Shown here: positions 1 to 23,300 of the stretch, piece after piece
Layout of the letters: every line of letters begins with the position of its first letter
Numbering within the stretch: position 1 is the stretch's first letter
DNA from: Ignelater luminosus
Taxonomy: Eukaryota; Arthropoda; Insecta; Coleoptera; Elateridae
NCBI GenBank assembly: GCA_011009095.1
Contig: VTPC01005931.1
Location: 1 to 64,000, forward strand
DNA: 64,000 bases
Reading direction: 5' to 3'
Notes under the pieces: generated by a model
Told to the model about the DNA's origin: nothing
Seen by the model: the letters and a program-made list of their open reading frames with translations, nothing else
Database searches by the model: none
Made by a program: the position numbers and the translations under genes

Positions 1-499
1 CCCCCCGCATTCAAAATTTATTTACTGTCTGGCCCAAATAGAATAACACAGTTCGAAAAAAACCGGTCTGAAAAGAACAAATAGCCAAGAGGCCCGACAG
101 GCTCCAACAGCTCAACAAGTTGGAATGGCCATACAGGAATAAATGACGTAAAAACAGGGTTCGGACTCTATACTCCAAATCAAATTTCCTGACTTTTCCA
201 GAATTCCATATACCTGTTTCTAATCTATTACTATTCATGGGCCGATATGCAACAGGAAGTTGTTTCACATGTGATGATCAGTAAGTATGTGCGAACGTCA
301 CAAGTCTCATAATGACGTATGAAGTGGTTAACTACTGTCATGTCATTGTCAAGAAAATTCTTACTTCTGCAGAAATAATGATTTGAATTTAGCTGCAATA
401 TTCATTATACAGTTTTTAAAGTAATTATTCATCAATCATTCAAATAAAATTATAGCTATTAGAAAAACACGATCATTGCGACCTCTATTAAAAAACTAG
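1..499. other. Non-coding, degenerate CCCGACAGG-like short repeats
   Basis: I see no gene here. Positions 60-130 hold a loose string of cccgacagg / ccaacag words that recurs at 2150-2260, and a 'cctgacttttccaga' motif near 190 recurs near 1915. The two stretches therefore look like parts of one repeat family lying on either side of the pogo-like element. Confidence 0.4.
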
Positions 500-501
500 T
501 A

Positions 502-1745
502 GGGTAATTCCGGACACCTTTTTTGAAATTGCTGTCGTAGTCGCAAAAATGAAAAAATCAATTTCTTTGAAATCCTAATTATTAATATAAACCCTTTAGA
601 ATAATTCCTTTAAATTGTTATAATATTTCCAACCGTTTAATAATCACTATGTTCATTTATCAAAAATATTCAAAATTCGTTGTTCAAGTTTTTTCCGGGG
701 CACATTGAAAAAAAAAAGTCTTGTCAGAATGTTATATAAAAATAAGATATCAGAAAACAGTTTTCTTATTAGTTTGAACAATATTTTTTCAAATTTACAT
801 AAAAAACGTCTGCGAGAATAAGGTTGGAGATACAAAAGCAAAATGAAAAAAGTATTAACACTGACTCGCTTCTTTCAATTTTCATCCACAATCAATACAA
901 CAATTATCAAAAATCGTACATGAAACATGCAACCATTGCTTAGATTTGTTGCATCTGAGCAAGTTTTTGATGTTCAGATCTTCAAAAAATTTTTTTGTAT
1001 TCTTTGCATTCATTTAACTCTTCAACATCCGATTCATTTTTTTTCTTTCTTCTTTTGTGTCGTTTTTTTGTTCGACGCTTTTTCTTCTTGATTAACTTTT
1101 TATTTTTGGCATTTTGATTCTTTTTCTTCTTTGGAGGTTCTTCCGAGTCAGTAGAAAAATCTTTGTCAAAGTTTGGAATCTCGTCATTGGCAATTACCTT
1201 TTTCTGCAGTTACAATCTTTTCTGGACGGAGCGAGTCTTTCTCAGACTCTTGCTTTTTTTCATTTTTAACGCGTGCTTGTTTTCGGTTAGCTTCTGAGGT
1301 CAAACGTACAGCGCTGTTTGAAGATTTTCTTAAGCTTTTTGAAGAATTTTTCATCATTTTTCAGCACACTTAAATGTCCGAACTCTCCCGATTTGCCGAG
1401 AGAGAAGGAACATTTCATAGTGCGACATTGCAACAAACAACAATAATGTACATGGAAAGAACATAAACTACAATAATCCAACCCTTAAATAAAATTGCAT
1501 ATTAGTGAAAGAAATCGATATTTTAGCTAATAGATAACCATTTTCGGAAAAAACGAAAAATTTTTAGGTAAATTTTTGCAATTTCATGCAAATCGTGATT
1601 AATAATTTGTTAAATCTAAAAGATAACAAAGTTTTAGCATTTACCTTTGTTTATATGTCAAAACACAAATTCGGTGTGACTTGCAAAAAATCGCTCGTGC
1701 ACATTCTGAGGTGGAGGAAGTGTCCGAACTCTCCCAGAATTACCC
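502..1745. mobile_element. pogo-like (Tc1/mariner superfamily) DNA transposon remnant, TA target site
   Basis: The ends are imperfect inverted repeats. The left begins GGGTAATTCCGGACAC, and the right, read inward, is GGGTAATTCTGGGAGAGTTCGGACAC with an extra GGGAGAGTT-type block. Each end is flanked by TA (500-501 and 1746-1747), the target duplication of this superfamily. On the minus strand, about 1370 down to 1010, broken frames encode a Lys-rich acidic tail (KKKKNQN, KKKRRTKKRHKRRKKK, then ESDVEEL). Such a tail is common at the C-terminus of pogo/jerky transposases. No DDE core is recognisable, so this is an internally deleted, decayed copy. The family assignment rests on the TA site, TIR and tail only. 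Confidence 0.55.
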
Positions 1746-1747
1746 TA

Positions 1748-3074
1748 CACAGGTGAACAATACTGTTGCAATAACAGAGGATTGAAGCACCTCTTTTCTG
1801 CTATATTTACAAAATTATAAATTCCAGACAGAATCATTAAATTCCTAGACTTTTAATTAGTATATCTCCCTAATTCCATGATATTTACGTGACTTTTTTC
1901 TATTTAATTTCTTTCCTGACTTTTCCAGATTTGCCTGTTTTCCAGACGTGGACCGAACTCTGGAAGTCTGATAAATTTTTAAAGTTTGGGCCGGGCCATG
2001 CAAAATTTCAATCAAGAAACCATCCTATGGTGTAATACAAAAATCCTCCTCTTCGGTTCAGTATAAAAATAATGCTTGACCGGGCCAATACGAAAATCCT
2101 CCATTTAGTACGAAATTGTCTGCTTTCGACCAATACAAAAATAACGACCTGAAAAGCCTGAGAGACCCAAACAATCTGAATGCCTTGAGTCCCAAACGGC
2201 TTGGCAGACTCGAACAGCCCAACAGGTCCTAACGACACAAGAGGACTGACAGACCCGAGGCCCAGCCTGATCTAAACCTGAACTTTGGGCCGGGCTGCAT
2301 AAAAGCTGGACTATAAAAACTGTTGTAGCGAAAGATCGTTTACAATGAACAAAATTTTTGCAATTTTTTGAGTTCGTTATAACAAAGTTATACTGTCCAG
2401 TTGAACTTCAATAACTCAAACTTATTGCAAATGACCAATGTATTAGGTACGTTTATGTAAAAATATTTTTATTAGTTAAAGTTTTGATTGCTTGAAGTGG
2501 TTTTTCTTTCATTTTATTAATTTCAAATTATTGAAGTTCGACTAAATATTAAAATTATTTTGCAAATAGACAATATTCTTGTTTCTAATGGTAACAACAT
2601 TAAATGATAAGAATAGATTATAATTTAATATTATTTAGTATCATAAGAACTCAGGTAATCTCAGTCAATCTGTTTTTTATTGTAATTTCAGTAGAGTTCA
2701 AACCCAAAAGACGATATGGTCTTGCCAATCAAGAACTACCAATTTTGAAATGTTGCGATCTTATTTTGCTTTCTTTCATAAGATTTTCTATGATTATTAT
2801 AATCTCAAATCTCATGGCAGGTTATAAAACGCCAACATTTCACAAGAGAATTAATTATAGGGACTAGTCCACCCTTCAAATGGATTATATAAAAAACTGT
2901 TCAGAGAAATGGGCTACAGAATTGCTTAGATCAATTAGCAATTCTGCGAAAAACTCTGATTCTATGATATATGCTCAATTGAAAACAGTAAACGTAAAAT
3001 AATTAACTGATACTGTCAAGCATTGAGCAAAACAATAAAATTAAATTTAAAAATGTCAATTTAAAAAATGCTAA
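1748..3074. other. 3' flank of Zfr or next Zfr intron; non-coding
   Basis: No DZF-coding exon could be found here on the minus strand. A phrase like 'aagtttgggccgggc' occurs at about 1980 and again at 2280, bracketing a C/A-rich degenerate repeat. Two minus-strand AATAAA words (about 2672 and 2515) could serve as poly(A) signals if the transcript ends here. They are ordinary in such A+T-rich DNA and are weak evidence. Confidence 0.4.
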
Positions 3075-15363
<12,289 letters not shown>

Positions 15364-15622
15364 TACGCGAACACGTTCTGACAAACTATCGCGAAACACT
15401 TACCAACAGAGTCACATTAAATTGTACTACCATAACCGGAAATATAGTAACATGCATAGGCCACTACCAACATAATACAACGAAATATAACAAGATCAAA
15501 ACGATCAAAATCCAAGACGACAACGTTTAAACTGAAAGTGATATGTCAATTTAAGAAAAATATATAAAAAAAAGTATTTATTTATATTTGTTTAATCAAT
15601 TCCAATATTAAGCATTTAGGAA
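15364..15622. promoter_or_regulatory. Shared head-to-head promoter region of Zfr and kish
   Basis: Only 259 bp separate the Zfr start codon (minus, 15363) from the kish start codon (plus, 15623). Both 5' UTRs and the core promoters must therefore lie here or overlap flanking introns. I see no convincing TATA box placed for either gene. Head-to-head housekeeping pairs are often TATA-less. Calling it bidirectional is inference from the spacing. Confidence 0.6.
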
Positions 15623-16076
15623 ATGGTACGTATTAAATTGTAAAGAACTATCTTTACAAATCTCCTGTAATGTATTAATTGTTCCTAACCTTACTTTTAT
15701 CAAAAATGACATCATAGATGACAAAATATTTAAACATTTTGATAATACAAATGTATACATTACTGATAAAAATGTTTAACTTACTTTGTCTATTTTCTTC
15801 TAGTCTGCTGTGTTCAATTTTCAAAGTCTGTTGACAGTAGTGCTTCTTTTGATATGTACGTGTGCATATTTACGGTCTTTATTTCCAAGCATAATGGATC
15901 GCAACAAAGTTGGGTAAGATTATCTTATTTAATACATCATATTTATTATTATTAAATTATATTTTTGTAGAGTTATGGGCACATTCTGGAAATGTGCAAG
16001 AATAGGTGAAAGAAAATCTCCATGGGTCGCTGCTTGTTGTCTTATTATGGCATTTTCAATACTTTTCTTAACATAA
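15623..16076 (+). CDS. kish: Kish / TMEM167A, small Golgi membrane protein
   Basis: Three coding exons, 15623-15625, 15804-15913 and 15971-16076, join into exactly 72 codons plus stop, the length of the TMEM167A family. The first coding exon is just the ATG followed by GTACGT. The protein begins [20 protein letters not shown] and ends FSILFLT. It contains two hydrophobic segments, about residues 9-25 and 53-71, joined by a conserved polar stretch with [14 protein letters not shown]. Family members are early-secretory/Golgi proteins needed for constitutive secretion. All splice sites are GT..AG, and the final intron is only 57 bp. It is divergent from Zfr and convergent with vap. The identity is secure because nearly every position fits the family. 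Confidence 0.97.
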
Positions 16077-17341
16077 TTGTATATAAGTATTTGTAATTAT
16101 TTTTATTTTTATATGTCTAATAAGTTGATTATTGTACAGTTTATTATTAAAAAAGCGTACTACATTAATTTTTTTTATTATGTTATAAAAAGTACATAAG
16201 ATCTAATAATGCTATAAAGGATAAGGTAGTTAAAGTCTACTTCCTGAAGTCTAGGGTTTAATGACTTTTTGTATGTAAAACTATATTTTATAAACTAATT
16301 CTACTGACAAAAGTCTTTATTATTAAACATCAAAGTACTTTTTGAATTGACTTTTGTCTCAGTCGAATTGTTGATTTCTTTTTTTTCTTTATATAAAACA
16401 TACATTTATATTATTATACTTATAGCAAGATATAGCACACAGTAATTTGTAAAAACTAATAATAAATAAATACACAATAATGGCCTTCCATTTACTTAAG
16501 TGATGTTGACTTTCCATTTGTAGTGGTAATGTTAAATCTTTGATTTTTCTTTTGGTAAATAAAAACATGAAATTAAAAAACAGCACGAGGAAATAAGATT
16601 ATAGTATTCTGAGTGACTACATACTGTAGATAAGTAAATTCTCAACTATATTTTGGCATTATAAAATTACTATCATGTGAAAACTTGCTATTCTCCACAT
16701 TATACTTACAAAGATGTTGGCAACTAAATATTTCAAAATAATACAATGTAAATTCTTTTCAACTTGTACAAAACTTACTACTGACTTAGTTTTAAACAAT
16801 TCTTATGTTAAAAAACAGTCTTAGAAAACGACTTAAAAAACATTTTACATCTACATTTTTGCATTAAATAACTTTTGGTTATTACTAATACAAAAAGTAA
16901 AAATGAAGCACATACAAATCTAGCAACACGTAGCTAAAATATTTTTGTGTTTAAAAAATGTACTTTTTTTCTAATTATTATTCCTGGTGTTCACTTTTTT
17001 AGATTTTACAAACAATTATTAAAAGAAATGTGCACATAGTTCTATTTTTCATTCCATATATTGTTCATTTTCCATAATTTTCTAATGAACAATAATCACA
17101 TTCATGCAAAGATCGCCTGAGATATGGCAGTGTTCTAGTCACAACTGATTATCGTATGCTAGTAGCTTTTAGAATAATATTTAAACATTCAAATTTTAGA
17201 ACATTTAATATAGTGTGTAATGAAGGTGTCCTTTTAATTGTGCATTTCAATTATTTTACTAACATTTATAAGATCTTCTAAACATGTAAAAGCTACAATA
17301 CATACAAAATATCAGTTATAACATATGGCACCTTAATTTTG
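16077..17341. other. Convergent 3' UTRs of kish (+) and vap (-)
   Basis: The 1.27-kb tail-to-tail gap is very A+T-rich and has no credible frame. ATTAAA near 16147 on the plus strand is a plausible kish poly(A) signal. On the minus strand, AATAAA words at about 16316 and 16142 could end the vap transcript, in which case the two 3' UTRs would overlap. Confidence 0.5.
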
Positions 17342-20300
17342 CTATCTGATCATTTCCAAATATTTCTGTTTGTGCTTCGTTAGCATATCCGTGACAGTGA
17401 CGAGAGTTTTAATATTACCATTAGCCTTAACAACAGCTTGGAGTTCACCCAAATGTGCCACGCAAATATGATGCAGTGTTGCTAATTCCCTAGCTGTATC
17501 CGGCTTACTAGTTATTCTAGGTTCACCAGGTTCTGTAACTGACGAAAGCTGATCTAAAAAGACAACCATCCGTTCTTTATTTTTTAGAATAAATGGATTT
17601 ACTACTTCCATGTATGGTTCCTGAAATGATTATCAGAAAAAATAAAAGACATCAAAAACAAAATGTATTAATATGTACCTTTCCACCAAATTCAACCAAA
17701 TTTGCAAGATTCTGTAGACATTTAGCTACCATTACAAGACTACGAGTTGCTGCTGGACTAGGTTGCTCACTAACAAGACCAAATTGACGAGGATTTAGTA
17801 ATGCAGGACATAATAAGCGTAAGAAGATGAATCCTGACACAACTCTTGTGCGTACTAGTCTTTCACCTGGCCATTTGGCTACTACTGCTCTTTGTAGACA
17901 TCCACATATGTAACGTACTGATTTAGGACAAGCTTCAGGAGACATAAATATGCTCAAAGTAACCTATAAAGGAAAAAAAAAATAATATGCATTCTTCTAC
18001 TTCGCAATATGCATTCACAATAAAATAAGGCAAAAGAAAGTTTACTGATATTAAAAACATCATTTATAATATACCATATGTATTAGGATAATTCACTATT
18101 TGAAATTCAATAACTAGCTAGACTACTGAAGTAAAGTCACTAGGATAATGAGAGGTGATTTATGACAGCAGTCGTCAATGCATAAAGTCAACTGTAATTA
18201 TAATGGAATAAAATCCCTTTACTTGACTAAATAAAATAAAATAACAATTATCTTTTGAAAAGAGCACCAGTCATAATATAGAATTCCAGAAAATTGAAGA
18301 ACATTGTTCTATATACAGGGTATCCCCAGATAAGGTTTAGAATAGGTGAAATGAATAAAAAATTTCAAGAAACGAAAAAACTTATTCTTTATAAAACTTT
18401 TTGCTTACTTCGAAAGTAACTTTTATCAAGTTAAAAATTCAAAATTTTATACGAGGTGTTCAGTAACTAACTTTTATGTACAAACCAAAATACAAATTAA
18501 ACATCTCAAATGTAACAATCTACTATTGTGTCTCAATTAAGTAACAATAAATTATTAAAATTGTACATTTTTACCATAATCTGAGGTGCAGCTTTTGTTT
18601 TTGGCTGGTAGTATGAGTGCGCACTATAACAGTGCTGGCATTTTCGACTGTCACTTGCGTGCAACCAATTTTGCCCTCGGTGCACATTTTTCTGCACTGA
18701 GGTTAGTTGTCAGTCCAAGTTTCCAGTGCAAAACAAAAAGAAGTTTTGAAATTGTTAAATGGTGATTCATCCAGTGATAATGTAATTGGATTATCATTAA
18801 TTTTTAAGTATATAAAATGTTCCCTTATTTTATAGTATGCTTAATAATAAAACAGAAAACAACCGATTAATGAGGTTATGTGCACTAGATTTTGTTGCAC
18901 CATAAACTTAAGGCGTGTTCAGCTGCACTTGCACTTTTCGCCAGTCAGCTATGAAACTAGTGGAGTGCATGACGTCATACCAGTGCAAACTGCCCCCAAC
19001 CAATGCGCTCAGCCGAAAACGCTATAAGAATCTAAATAGAATATTTAACTGTTTGATATGAAATTAATCAGAACAAAAAAATCTATACAATTATACCCAA
19101 AAAGACACAAAATGAATATTTATCTGTTCTCAGCCAGATTTTTAACCAGCTAAAAATGTTTTTAGCCGGCTAAATAATTACCAAGATTACAACAATGCAT
19201 TTCTCCCTTGTTACACCCCCATATCACTAACATCAATCAACTAACATAAAAACTGTAAGTATATTTGATCTTGCTTCATATTTATGTTTACCTGATCTAA
19301 AACTTGCAACAAGAATTCAGCATTACTACAAGCATCATCAGGTGAATCCATTTTTGCTGGGTTTAGTTCAGCACTTTGCTTGCTTTCTAACAATCGCAAG
19401 ACCGTTTCTAAAACTGCTGCTTGCAGAAAACCACCACATTCTGCTCTCATATAAAGATCCATTAATGTTGTAGCTAAAGTTGCAGCTCTAAAGAGTGTTG
19501 ACGTTTCAGTTTCACGAGCAACCTACAAAAGTAATATAATTTTTAAAATTTAGATTAGTTAAAATTATGCCAAGAATCAACCTCGGCCGAGTTTAATTCT
19601 CTTAAAAGTTCAGTTTCTCTTCCTTCAGCACGAAACACTCTTAAAAGAGCTGTTGCAAGAGGTGCACGATCTGCATGACAAATTTCTGCTAAACATTTCA
19701 CTGACACAAGCCCTGGTTCTAGAAGTAATTGTTGAAGAGGACTGTATTCCTCTGCTGGCATTACTAAATCATGTAAATATCTACAAATACATACTACCAT
19801 GAACGCAATATTAATTTAAGAAATTTAAAAAAATCACCTTGTCCTTAAGCGTAAAGAACCCCATTCTCCAATAGGTGTAAGACCAGTCAATCCATACCAT
19901 TCTTCTTTTTCTTCTCCATTGCCCAAAGTAGATAAATCTAAATGTAGCTCAGCTACTTCAGAATCTTTACCACGTTTCCCTTTATTATGTACGGTTAACG
20001 TTACAGATACAATATCACATGGCACATCACTGGAAGAGAAAGCAAATAAATTATCTGATGCACTATCGTCTTAAAATCTTCACTTACTCAAAAATAAATT
20101 CCTCATCCCAAACTGGATCTGGTCCCGATTTAACCCTAGTTTTTGCTATCCGTACTTGTCCATTCAACTGAACTGTAATAAATGGTGTTGGCACAAGTTT
20201 ATATGGTAATCTATGGGCATCTAAGATATGAAGAGTGAGACATCGAAGCTCTCGTAATTTTGGAACCTACAAACCACTTTTCAAAAAGAGGATTCTCCAA

Positions 20301-23300
20301 CATTAATTTTTAGTCAAACCTTAGAAGTAGCTCTACTAAGTTGAGGAATACAAAGAGGCTTCAGTGCGTTAACCCATGCTTGACATTCCTCTGTTGATGG
20401 AGCTGCTAAATGAGTGACTGTTGCAAGACAGGGAAGAGCCCTTTCTACTAATTGCAAACAATATGGCCGTTCCCATAGGCTATCATGTACCTAAAATTGT
20501 TAAATCTTACATAGAATGGCTATAAAAAAATGTGCCCTCTTCTGAGAATAAATATTTTCATCTGTGATAAAGGTATGAGAAAGAAATTCTACATTCTTAT
20601 AACAATATTACAAATTTTTAAATTTAATAGTTTGAAAAATAGAATTTTACAAAAGAACTGAGTTTTTAGTAATAGGCTGCTCTTAAAATAAAATTAGTCA
20701 AAATCATGTCAGTAGTCCTTTTTGTATGTCATTTTTAAAGTGGTTTGTATTAAGAGCAGCTTTTTGATTGTAACTTAAATTGATTTTTGTATAAGCTCCC
20801 CATTCAAATAAGGCACATTCATCGCTAATTGAAAATTGTTACTGAGAGAAGAAATGGCCTTGGAACAAACTTTATGGAATTTTCAATTTTTTTTTTGGGG
20901 GGGGGGAGGGCGAGCACCTCCTAAAATTGTTTCATATACCGAGAAAAATTCCTGCAAAGTTTCACACTAATCAAATAACTAGAAGACGTGTCGGTATTTT
21001 TAATTTAACCGTAGGTTGTTATACATCGTTGAAAAGAGAAAAAATTCGATTTAATCATGTAAAAATCTAATATGACGCCTATTTAAAAAAAGAAAGTTGT
21101 CATTAATATGTCGTAATCCGCCATTTTGAATTTTGTTTTGGCATCATTTTTAAGTGTATCTCATTAAAGCAAGCAACTTTCATATTAAAACTTTTTACAT
21201 ATCTTTTTAAATTACGGACATATTTGATTTTATTGAAAACTGGGATTTTCACTTTTTTGTGGAATAATTGCTAATTGGTTATGAATTTTAAACTTTTCTA
21301 ATCTAAATCTGAATCAGCATACAAAATTGCATAACATTGCCCATTTAATCAAAGCTCTAACTATAATAATAAGAAAGTGACCCATACTATCCTACTCAAT
21401 TTGGGACACCCTGTATATGTAGTCAACTCTTCTTTTAATGTGTTTCTAAAAAATACCAAGGAATCATTTTTTATTAAAAAATTTTTAACTTTTCGTATAT
21501 TTTGTGGTCTAAATTTAACATGTGATCTATAAGATTATTACTAAAGATAATTTTATAATTACTGTGCGTATCAGAAAAGAAATGTATCTGTCTGGTCTTA
21601 TGCTTTTGGTATACCAATTTGTAACTACAGAATTGTTGGTTTTATGTAAAGTAATGTTCAAAAAACTGATAGAATTATTTTCTATTTTGAAGGTTAATTT
21701 TAATCTTTGACGGTAACCGTTAAAATTGTTAAGAACATCATTTATTTTGTTTTCATGTATGCAAGTAATACAATCGTTCACATATCTTTTGCAAAATAAA
21801 ATATTATCTGAAACTTCTTTTCATTTTAAAATGTTATTTTCTAAACCTTCTATCACTAAATTAGCTATTTAATACTAATTTAGTTGTTTTAATAAAATTA
21901 ATTTTGTTAATGTTGGAATAATTTTCAATTAAGTTCCATTTTACTTCTATAATTTTTATTGCCAAAACAACTGGAATAAAAAGAGAAACATCAAAACTGT
22001 CTAATTTATAGTGTTCAGGTATTTTATAATCTTCGATAAATGAATGAAAATCCTAACAATTTCTAATATAGTATGTTTCAGTTTTTCCAATAATATTACT
22101 TAGTATTTTTGACAGAAATTTTGATAAATTATAGGTTGGAAATTGAATATTACTTACAATTGGTCTTAACAAATTGTTTTGTTTATGTGTTTTAACCAAA
22201 TCATAAATTTTAGGTGTTAAAGAATTATGTCTTTTCAAAGATTTTCCTATTTCTGTATCTATTAATTTAAGTCTTTCCCAATTTGAAATTAAACTATTTA
22301 CTTCTTTTTCAATCTTGAAAGTTGGGTCATGATTTTCTTTTTTATAAGTTGTCTCATCATTTAATAGTGTTTCCATTTTATTTTCATAATCTGTATGTTT
22401 CATTATAATGGTTTTATTTCCTTTATCTGCCTTGGTGATAATTATTTTTCAGTGTTCTTTAATGAAAGATCCAGTTTCTTTGATATTCTTGTCATAATGT
22501 GTTTCAGTTTTATATAAATCTTGTTTCTTTGTGATTCATCAAAATGTTAACAATCTTACTTCTTATTGACTTTTTAGTACTACTACTTACTTCTACTTAA
22601 TCCTATGCCTTTCTACTGTTAGATGTAAGGCTAGGGGAGTTGGTTTATTTTACGCTTTTCTTTCCATAGTTTTCTGTCATGGGCTACCTGTTTGATTCCT
22701 TCCCATTTTATTCCCTTTTTCTCTGCTTCTTTTCGCACACGTCATTCCATGTTTTTCTGGGTCTTCCTTTTTTGTTTTTACCCGGCACTCACAACTCGTA
22801 CACTCTTTTTATTAGTCTATCTTTTGTTAAACGACGCACATGTCCAAACCACCGTAATTGTCCTACTATATTTTCATATATGGGTTCTATTTGTAGTTTT
22901 CTCCGATATTCATCATTTGTTATCCTGTCTCTCTTAGTTTTATTTTCTATACATCTTAAGAATCTCATTTTCATTGCATTCAGGCATGTTTTAGATTTCT
23001 CTGTTAATGTTCATCTTTCGCTGCTATACATGATTGTCAGTCTTACCACTTCTTTCACTACTTCTGTTTTTATTTTACTGGGTATCTCCTCCTTCCCTAA
23101 AAATGTCGTCTTCATCATATTAAACATCCTTGCCATTTTCCCATTCTATCGTTGATTTCCTTTTCTATTTTTCTATTGCTTTCGATTATTGATCCCAAAT
23201 ACATAAAACTTTTTACTTGATATATTTGTTTTCCTTGTAGTCATATATTATGTGATTTATTGACTTTTTAGTAACGTTGTTTAAATTGTTTATTGCACAT

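Noticed and set aside
11..268. 85-codon minus-strand frame tested as a DZF exon of Zfr
   Set aside because: The translation has none of the DZF motifs and is rich in Leu/Phe typical of random frames here.
17593..17787. 64-codon plus-strand frame
   Set aside because: Antisense to the RasGAP exons of vap.
22679..23155. 158-codon plus-strand frame rich in Phe and Leu
   Set aside because: It is antisense to the Lys/Arg-rich LINE ORF2 fragment; hydrophobic composition is the expected shadow, not a membrane protein.
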